DNA of 20,342 bases from Clostridia bacterium (GTDB lineage Bacteria; Bacillota_A; Clostridia; Christensenellales; Aristaeellaceae): assembly GCA_017412025.1 (NCBI GenBank), contig JAFQOY010000054.1:1-20342 (forward strand), read 5' to 3'. A program made the position numbers and the translations under genes. Shown piece by piece: positions 15,170 to 20,342 of the stretch (positions are counted from its first letter, which is position 1; every line of letters begins with the position of its first letter). Below the pieces are notes generated by a model. It saw only the letters and a list, made by a program, of their open reading frames with translations. It was not told the DNA's origin and made no database searches.

Positions 15170-15904
15170 TCAGATATAGCCGCCGTCCACGCCCAGCACC
15201 TGGCCGGTGATAAACGACGCATCCTCCGAAAGCAGGAACGCGGCTGCCTTCGCCACATCCTGCGGCGTACCCAAGCGCATGAGCGGCGTCTCCTCCGCCA
15301 GCGCGCGCTTCGTCTCCTCGCTGTGCTCGTCCATCATCCGCGTATCGATCACGCCCGGAGCAATGCAGTTCACGCGCACGCCGCTGGGGCCTGCCTCCTT
15401 CGCCAGCGCGCGCGTGAGACCGATGAGCGCCGCCTTGCTCGCAGAATACGCCGCCTCGCACGACGCGCCCACGCGCCCCCACATGCTCGATATCGTCACA
15501 ATGCCGCCCTCGCGGCGCGAGACCATGCCCGGCAGCAGCGCGCGGATGAGATAGAACGCGCCGGAGACGTTCACGTCCATCACGGCATGCCACTGCGCGT
15601 CGGTCATGTCCGTCAGAAGCCCCGTATATGACACGCCTGCACAGAGCACCAGCGCATCCACCCGGTGATAAAGCGACAGGATCTCGCCGCACATCCGCTG
15701 CGCGGACGCGCTGTCGGCCAGATCGCAGCCAACGGCATGCGCGTCAAGCCCTTCGCTTCGCAGCTGCGCGCACAGCGCCTGCGCGGCCTCCATGCCGCGG
15801 TTGCCGTGCGCGAGCACGGTATATCCTTTTTCTGCCAGCTCACGCGCGCAGGCCGCGCCGATGCCGCCGGAAGCGCCCGTCACGAGCGCGATTTTCTTTG
15901 CCAT
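15170..15904 (-). CDS. Short-chain dehydrogenase/reductase (FabG-like)
   Basis: This NAD(P)-dependent oxidoreductase of the classical SDR family has 244 residues. The start at 15904 has GGAGG 6 bases upstream. Visible are the cofactor motif TGASGGIG (9-16), CAG in place of the usual NAG (88-90), catalytic Asn112, Ser140, and Tyr153/Lys157 in YSASK, then APGVIDTRM and the C-terminal GQVLGVDGGY. Length and motifs fit 3-oxoacyl-ACP reductase, but the gene is not in a fatty-acid cluster, so the substrate is unknown. It is a single gene between oriC and a divergent ArsC-like gene. A TATAAT at 15960-15965 on this strand probably serves it. Its transcript ends at the terminator inside oriC. Confidence 0.9.
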   Translation of the reverse strand: MAKKIALVTGASGGIGAACARELAEKGYTVLAHGNRGMEAAQALCAQLRSEGLDAHAVGCDLADSASAQRMCGEILSLYHRVDALVLCAGVSYTGLLTDMTDAQWHAVMDVNVSGAFYLIRALLPGMVSRREGGIVTISSMWGRVGASCEAAYSASKAALIGLTRALAKEAGPSGVRVNCIAPGVIDTRMMDEHSEETKRALAEETPLMRLGTPQDVAKAAAFLLSEDASFITGQVLGVDGGYI

Positions 15905-15918
15905 ATTGTTCCTCCGCC

Positions 15919-15947
15919 TTGACGGCTGCGCCGCCAGAGGGTATCAT
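15919..15947 (+). promoter_or_regulatory. Sigma-A promoter of the ArsC-like gene
   Basis: TTGACG (15919-15924) and TATCAT (15942-15947) are spaced by 17 bases, each one base off consensus. It lies within the untranslated leader of the divergent SDR gene, so the two transcription units overlap. Confidence 0.7.
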
Positions 15948-15959
15948 GAATTCAGCATC

Positions 15960-15965
15960 ATTATA
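15960..15965 (-). promoter_or_regulatory. Probable -10 element of the SDR gene
   Basis: The minus strand reads TATAAT, a perfect -10, about 55 bases before the SDR start. The -35 position is poor (TGGTTT), so an activator or low activity is possible. Its transcript crosses the divergent promoter at 15919-15947. Confidence 0.45.
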
Positions 15966-15989
15966 CAGGAAAAGCAGGAGGAAAACCAT

Positions 15990-16340
15990 ATGGGGCTGCA
16001 GATTTATGCCGGAAAAGGCTTTGATACGCAGAAGGCGGAGCGCTTCTTCAAGGAGAGGCGCATCGGCTACCAGCGGGTGGACGTGCTCAAGTTCGGTATC
16101 GGCAAGCGCGAACTGGAGAGCGTCGCCGCCGCCGTCGGGCTTGACCATCTCTGCGACAGGGACAGCAAGGCCTTCCGCGAGAGCGTGATCGCCTATACGC
16201 AGAGCCGGGATACCATCCTCTCCGGGCTGATGGAGAAGCCGCAGCTTCTCAGGCTGCCGATTGTCAGAAACGGCAGGCTTGCCACGGTCGGGTATTGCCC
16301 GGAGGTCTGGGAGAAGTGGATTGAGGAAAAGAAGATTTGA
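15990..16340 (+). CDS. ArsC/Spx-like thioredoxin-fold protein lacking the N-terminal cysteine
   Basis: The product is a 116-residue cytoplasmic protein. The start at 15990 is set by GGAGG about 8 bases upstream; the longer frame runs through the SDR promoter. The layout is that of the ArsC/Spx/YffB family: IQIY-like first strand, FDTQKAERFFKERRI (11-25), and LPIVRNGRLATVGY (89-102) with the cis-proline and the family's xPIVR. Close clostridial relatives usually have a cysteine just before FDT; here the position is Gly10. Only Cys55 and Cys103 remain. Arsenate reduction is therefore unlikely; a binding or regulatory role is possible. No ars genes are nearby. It is a single gene, divergent from the SDR gene. 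Confidence 0.8.
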   Translation: MGLQIYAGKGFDTQKAERFFKERRIGYQRVDVLKFGIGKRELESVAAAVGLDHLCDRDSKAFRESVIAYTQSRDTILSGLMEKPQLLRLPIVRNGRLATVGYCPEVWEKWIEEKKI

Positions 16341-16387
16341 TTCTTTTTCCAATTCTCGCTGTTTCAAACATTGATCACCGCACATGA

Positions 16388-16423
16388 GAATCCCCTGTCT
16401 GCAAAATCACAGACAGGGGATTC
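16388..16423. terminator. Shared terminator hairpin between convergent genes
   Basis: Perfect 14-base arms, GAATCCCCTGTCTG and CAGACAGGGGATTC, flank an 8-base loop. TTTTT follows some 12 bases after the stem on the plus strand; no T-run lies next to it on the minus strand. It lies between the ArsC-like gene (plus) and the large surface protein (minus) and probably serves both. Confidence 0.75.
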
Positions 16424-16443
16424 CTGATTCTACAGTTTTTCCC

Positions 16444-19400
16444 TTATTCTCCATACAAAGGCTTATAACGATACGGCTGATACTTGTTGGACTCCGTACC
16501 TCCGATTGTCATAGTCCTTTTCAGCGTGCCAGACTTGGATACTCCCTTGCAGTTTACGCACGTTCCGCATACATAATATCCACCAGCAGCTCTGGTCGTG
16601 CGATTCCCGCATGCTGTCGCTCCGTTTCCTCCGCACTGTTCAACAATGGTCAGCGTATCTCCGCTTCTTCCATATACATACATGATATGGCTTCCATATC
16701 CACTCTTTGTCGCCAACACATCTCCAGCTGCAACTTCATCCCAGTCAATTGTTTTGAACTTAGCGGCATTGTTTGACGTAATATACGTTTGACCATTATG
16801 GCTGATGCTCGTTTCATCCGCTGCCCACAGCACATCGTTTACCAGACACGAACAGTCTGCGCCTATTGCAGGCGTATGCTTATATTCAGTAACCCATTTT
16901 CCATTTTTATACACTTGATATTCTGCTTTTACATACTTGATTTGTGCCTTCTTATTCCAGGTATCCGGCCGGTATTTTGAAGAACTCAGGGTATACGGCA
17001 GTCCATGGTATGTGTTTCCCGCCTTGTAATAATACTCCGCTGCGCCCGTCTTTTTATTTCCGTATGCATCGTAGTAATTCGGATTGTGAACGGGGACGTC
17101 ATACTGCGGAATCCAGGTATAATCCACCCAGGAATCTGCGCGATCCTGCATCTTATCAAACATATCGGGATTGCGTTGACCTGGCGCTGTAACGATCAGC
17201 TTAAACGCAATTTTCTTCTTCTGCGCATAGGGATCATTGCGCAGATCCGAATTGGAGGCCGTCGCTTCAATCGTATACTTTCCCGATGCAACGCCGCTCT
17301 TGATCGTCGGGTAGAACGCCGTGCTCGATCCGCTGACCGCATCATCAAACGTTGTGTTCACAATGCTTGCGCCGGTATCCGGATCATACACGCGGATATA
17401 GAGCCGCCTTGTATTGGCATGCTCCGCCGTCAGCCACAGGTGATCGCCTATCGTCAGCGGTCCATACTCGCTGCCTTCACCGAAGTATTCGCTGTCCACG
17501 CGCAGCTTCAGCGTCGGCGCGCTGTACCCGCCGCCCTTCTGCGTGATAACGATTTCCTTCTCCTCGCCGCAGGAGCAGGTTACATAGACGCTGCCGGAAC
17601 GGGAGCCTGCGCTGTAATTGGCCAGCGCGCTGAGCGAGATGGTATTTCCGCTTCTGGAGGCAGTCAGCCATCTGGCCGTGCCGGCATAGCTGCCGGTGTA
17701 CAGGCTTTCATCGTCTATCTCCGTGCTGATGGAATACGATCCGCAGTGCGTGACCGTGACCGATTTGCCGGAAGCCGTATACGACGGGGACCAGCTTGCC
17801 GCGCTCACGCTCAGGCTGCAGCTCTCCTCTTGCGTCGTTGCGTATACATATCCGCTCTTCGCGCTTTCGCCCGCGTCGTTATATGCGCTCACCTTGTAAT
17901 AGTACTTCGTGTCCGCAGAAAGATTGGTATTCGTGTAGCTCGTCGTGCTGCCGGAGTACGTCGTCGCAATCCTGATGTACGTACCGCTGGCGCTGGCGCT
18001 GCGATAGATGTAGTAGCCCTCCGCTCCCGTCACCTGATTCCAGCTGATCTTGATGGCGCTTGAGCTCTGCGCGGCCGCCTTTACGCCCGCCGGCTTGGAC
18101 GGAACGACGTATTGGGTTGTGGCAGAGACGGCGCCGCTCTTCGTACCTTCGCCCGCGCTGTTGTACGCCGATACCTTGTAATAGTACGCCGTGCCGGAAG
18201 ACAAACCGGTATTGGTATAGCTCGTCGTGCTGCCGGAAGATACCGTGCCCACCTTGCTGTACGTGCCGTTCAGGCTGGAGGAACGATAGACATAGTAGCC
18301 CGTCGCGCCGGATACCTTGCTCCAGCTGATCTTGATGGCGCTTGAGCTCTGCGCGGCCGCCGACACGCCGGTGGGAACAGACGGTCTGCCTTCGGCATTC
18401 GTCTTGGCGGATGCATAGCTGCTCAGGCCGCTTTCGCCATCGAAGTTGTACGCCTTCACCTTGTAGTAATACGTCTTGTTCGCCGTCAGCCCGGTATCCG
18501 TAAAGCTTGTGGTGCTGCCGGAATCCACCGTGCCCACCTTGCTGTACGTGCCTCCGCTGCTCGTCGCGCGATACACATAATAGCCTGTCGCCAGCGGAGC
18601 CTCAGACCAGCTCACCCTGATGGAGCTGCTGCTCTGCGCCGCTGCCGACACGCCGGTGGGCGTCGCCGGCGGCGTCGGCCTCAGGCTCGGGTTCGGCGTC
18701 GGCGCCAGCGTGGGGGTCTGCGTCGGCTTCACCGGCGTGCTGTATGCGCTGTGGGAACGGGTTCCGTTGTCGTCGCGCACCGTGCGGATCTTCAGATACT
18801 TGTTCTTCAGGCTCGAGCTCAGGGACGCGCTCTGCGTCGCCGTCGTCTTCGCCAGCACCGTTACGACGTCCGTGTACGTTCCGTTCTCCGTGTCGCTCGC
18901 GAAAATCTTGTACTTGTGCGCGTTCGCCGTCGTGTTCCACGTCAGCACCACGTTGCCGCTGGTGCTGCTGATCGTCGCGCTCACGCCGTTCACAATCCCG
19001 ACCGGGAATACCAGCCTCGGCGCAGATTCGGCGCCGTGCTGGCGGATGCCGTTTACCGTCTTATACGCGCGCACCTTCACGTAGTTCACGCCGGAAGAGG
19101 TCAGGAACGTAATACTCTTCGTCGTTCCGCCCGTCTTCTCCGCGGTCTTGGTGTACGTTCCGGTCTTTGTGCGGCTCTGAAGAATTTCATAGCCCGTCGC
19201 GCCGGACACGGCGTTCCAGTGCACCACGCCTTCCCTTAAAGATGTACAGCTGACGTCCACGCCCGTCGGCGCAGCCAGAGACACGGCGGACGCCTTCACC
19301 GGCGTGCTGTACGCGCTGTGGGAACGGGTTCCGTTGTCGTCGCGCACCGTGCGGATCTTGATGTACTTGTTCTTCAGCGAAGAACTCAGGGACGCGCTCT

Positions 19401-20342
19401 GCGTCGCGCCCGTCTTCGCCAGCACCGTCACCACGTCGCTGTACGTTCCGTTCTCCGTGTCGCTTGCGAAGATCTTGTACTTTTGTGCGTTTGCCGTCGT
19501 GTTCCACTTGAGCACCACGTTGCCGCTGGCGCTGTTGAACGTCGCGCTCACGCCGTCCACGATGCCGACCGGGAATACCAGTCTCGGCGCAGAATACGCG
19601 CTGTACTGTCGGGTTCCGTTTACCGTCTTGTACGCGCGCACCTTCACGTAATTGACGCCGGAGGAGGTCAGGAACGCGATGCTCTTCGTCGTTCCGCCTT
19701 CCTTCTCTGCGCTCTTGGTGTACGTTCCGGTCTTCGTGCGGCTCTGGTAGATCTCATAGCCCGTCGCGCCGGACACCGCGCCCCAGTGCACCACGCCCTC
19801 GGCAGAGGACGTACAGCTGATATCCACGCCCTTCGGGGCAGACAGCGTGCGCGCCTCTGCGCCGGTGACCGCCGTGTATCCGACCACTGCGATCAGTTCG
19901 GCTTCCTGGCCCATGATTTCAATCGTCTCGGAGACGGTAAGTTCCCTGCCAAGGCTGATCTCCTGCGCCCGTGCGTTTGCAATCTCTCCCGCAGGCAGCA
20001 GGCCGCCCAGCATCGCCGCGCAGAGCACAATCGCCGTCAGCTGCTTACGGGCGTCTTTGCCCATTTTGAGCAGCGCAAACACAGACATGCCGCCAAGCAG
20101 CAGCCACAGCAGCATATGGGACGAATCGCCCGTCTGCGGCAGCGCGCCCGTCTGCGCGCCCCGGACGACAAACGCCGTCTTCAGCGTCGCCGTCTCTCCC
20201 GCCGCAATCTCTTTTACGCTCTGCGCGGTCTTTGCACCGTCCGCCGCAGCGCACAGCTCCGGCACGGCATACTGCACAGAAACATCCCGGATCACAGCGT
20301 CTGCGCCGTTGCGGATCTCCAGCGTCACGTTCACCGTGTCGC
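16444..20342 (-). CDS. Large surface protein: internal LPQTG, FN3 repeats, NlpC/P60-like peptidase (5' end outside window)
   Basis: At least 1298 residues are seen; numbering here starts at the codon at 20334. Residues 1-60 are the end of a beta-sandwich domain (VTLEIRNGAD). LPQTG (65-69), a hydrophobic run (74-89) and KMGKDARK form a complete sortase signal, yet the frame continues into a second hydrophobic segment (99-116) ending ARAQ, like a signal peptide. Then come a duplicated 189-residue FN3-like block (about 158-535), a Pro/Thr linker, three 94-residue FN3 domains (about 554-836), a BACON-like domain (about 838-935), an Ig-like domain and a catalytic domain (about 1055-1296). The last has Cys1161 in ADCSCLV, His1216 in GSHIMYV and Glu1232 in IVEQCGG, fitting an NlpC/P60-type cell-wall hydrolase. 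A Cys-rich stretch (VCGTCVNCKG) is near the end. The catalytic part is lower in GC. The hydrolase call is by motif only. Confidence 0.85.
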   Translation of the reverse strand, partial: DTVNVTLEIRNGADAVIRDVSVQYAVPELCAAADGAKTAQSVKEIAAGETATLKTAFVVRGAQTGALPQTGDSSHMLLWLLLGGMSVFALLKMGKDARKQLTAIVLCAAMLGGLLPAGEIANARAQEISLGRELTVSETIEIMGQEAELIAVVGYTAVTGAEARTLSAPKGVDISCTSSAEGVVHWGAVSGATGYEIYQSRTKTGTYTKSAEKEGGTTKSIAFLTSSGVNYVKVRAYKTVNGTRQYSAYSAPRLVFPVGIVDGVSATFNSASGNVVLKWNTTANAQKYKIFASDTENGTYSDVVTVLAKTGATQSASLSSSLKNKYIKIRTVRDDNGTRSHSAYSTPVKASAVSLAAPTGVDVSCTSLREGVVHWNAVSGATGYEILQSRTKTGTYTKTAEKTGGTTKSITFLTSSGVNYVKVRAYKTVNGIRQHGAESAPRLVFPVGIVNGVSATISSTSGNVVLTWNTTANAHKYKIFASDTENGTYTDVVTVLAKTTATQSASLSSSLKNKYLKIRTVRDDNGTRSHSAYSTPVKPTQTPTLAPTPNPSLRPTPPATPTGVSAAAQSSSSIRVSWSEAPLATGYYVYRATSSGGTYSKVGTVDSGSTTSFTDTGLTANKTYYYKVKAYNFDGESGLSSYASAKTNAEGRPSVPTGVSAAAQSSSAIKISWSKVSGATGYYVYRSSSLNGTYSKVGTVSSGSTTSYTNTGLSSGTAYYYKVSAYNSAGEGTKSGAVSATTQYVVPSKPAGVKAAAQSSSAIKISWNQVTGAEGYYIYRSASASGTYIRIATTYSGSTTSYTNTNLSADTKYYYKVSAYNDAGESAKSGYVYATTQEESCSLSVSAASWSPSYTASGKSVTVTHCGSYSISTEIDDESLYTGSYAGTARWLTASRSGNTISLSALANYSAGSRSGSVYVTCSCGEEKEIVITQKGGGYSAPTLKLRVDSEYFGEGSEYGPLTIGDHLWLTAEHANTRRLYIRVYDPDTGASIVNTTFDDAVSGSSTAFYPTIKSGVASGKYTIEATASNSDLRNDPYAQKKKIAFKLIVTAPGQRNPDMFDKMQDRADSWVDYTWIPQYDVPVHNPNYYDAYGNKKTGAAEYYYKAGNTYHGLPYTLSSSKYRPDTWNKKAQIKYVKAEYQVYKNGKWVTEYKHTPAIGADCSCLVNDVLWAADETSISHNGQTYITSNNAAKFKTIDWDEVAAGDVLATKSGYGSHIMYVYGRSGDTLTIVEQCGGNGATACGNRTTRAAGGYYVCGTCVNCKGVSKSGTLKRTMTIGGTESNKYQPYRYKPLYGE
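17830..18675 (-). repeat. Three tandem 282-bp FN3-coding repeats
   Basis: Three copies of a 94-codon unit (about 17830-18111, 18112-18393 and 18394-18675) stay in register at an offset of 282 bases, as seen from the repeated segment coding AAAQSSSAIKISW. Each codes one fibronectin type III domain with GYYVYRS and YYYKVSAYN. They probably act as a spacer or carbohydrate-binding arm. Confidence 0.9.
18731..19297 (-). repeat. 567-bp FN3-like repeat, copy nearer the C-terminus
   Basis: This copy matches 19298-19864 at a constant offset of 567 bases (189 codons). Each copy codes two different FN3-like modules, one starting GVDVSCTS and one starting GVSATISS. Several long stretches are identical or nearly so, which points to a recent duplication or gene conversion. 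Confidence 0.9.
19298..19864 (-). repeat. 567-bp FN3-like repeat, copy nearer the N-terminus
   Basis: This is the partner of 18731-19297, coding about residues 158-346 of the visible protein. The two copies differ at scattered codons, including the start of the first module (SSAEG against SLREG). Confidence 0.9.
19963..20142 (-). other. Internal sortase signal joined to a second export segment
   Basis: Within the large surface protein, codons 20142-20128 code LPQTG. Next come a 16-residue hydrophobic run, the basic KMGKDARK, and an 18-residue hydrophobic run ending in a small-residue ARAQ site. No stop codon, and no ATG with a ribosome binding site, separates the two parts. Confidence 0.8.

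Noticed and set aside
15990..16340. Arsenic resistance operon
   Set aside because: No arsB, arsR or other ars gene, and the reductase cysteine is missing.

Overview
The window looks like part of a high-GC Bacillota chromosome, probably a gut-type Clostridia. The signs are strong GGAGG ribosome binding sites, a ZTP riboswitch on formate-THF ligase, a clostridial-type SerC/SerA pair, a GPH symporter with a GH2 glycosidase, and surface proteins carrying an LPxTG signal and fibronectin type III repeats. The placement is inferred from protein style; no marker in the window fixes the genus. No phage, transposase, CRISPR array, tRNA or rRNA is visible.

Left part (1-4200). The window opens with the first codons of a minus-strand ABC-transporter ATPase. 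It lies behind a perfect-consensus sigma-A promoter (TTGACA-17-TATAAT) and a 17-bp palindrome that resembles a ROK-family operator. A 283-bp tandem duplication (251-533, 534-816) copies the 3' end of a secreted double-SH3 protein gene (702-1739, minus) plus its downstream DNA, leaving a broken gene tail. asnA (minus) and an L-2-hydroxyacid/lactate dehydrogenase with an altered active-site loop (plus) are divergent.

Middle (4199-9555). A VanX-type D-Ala-D-Ala dipeptidase stands alone, with no other van genes. Formate-THF ligase (fhs, minus) is preceded by a ZTP riboswitch whose aptamer overlaps an intrinsic terminator. Divergent from it is the serC-serA serine operon. The two transcription units are linked by one-carbon metabolism: serine and formate are the two sources of one-carbon units, and ZTP reports a shortage of 10-formyl-THF. 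Three copies of a small hairpin repeat lie in the gaps, two of them as an inverted pair.

Right part (9543-20342). A GPH symporter and a GH2 beta-glycosidase form a sugar-conjugate uptake and hydrolysis operon. Next is dnaA, with a likely oriC: five DnaA boxes in two oppositely oriented groups, an AT-rich flank and a 16-bp palindrome in the dnaA leader. dnaA is not followed by dnaN or recF. Beyond oriC are an SDR oxidoreductase and, divergently, an ArsC/Spx-like protein that lacks the usual N-terminal cysteine. The window ends inside a very large minus-strand surface protein. It carries an internal LPQTG sorting signal followed at once by a second signal-peptide-like segment, then seven FN3-like repeats, a BACON-like domain and a C-terminal NlpC/P60-like cysteine peptidase domain encoded by DNA of visibly lower GC.
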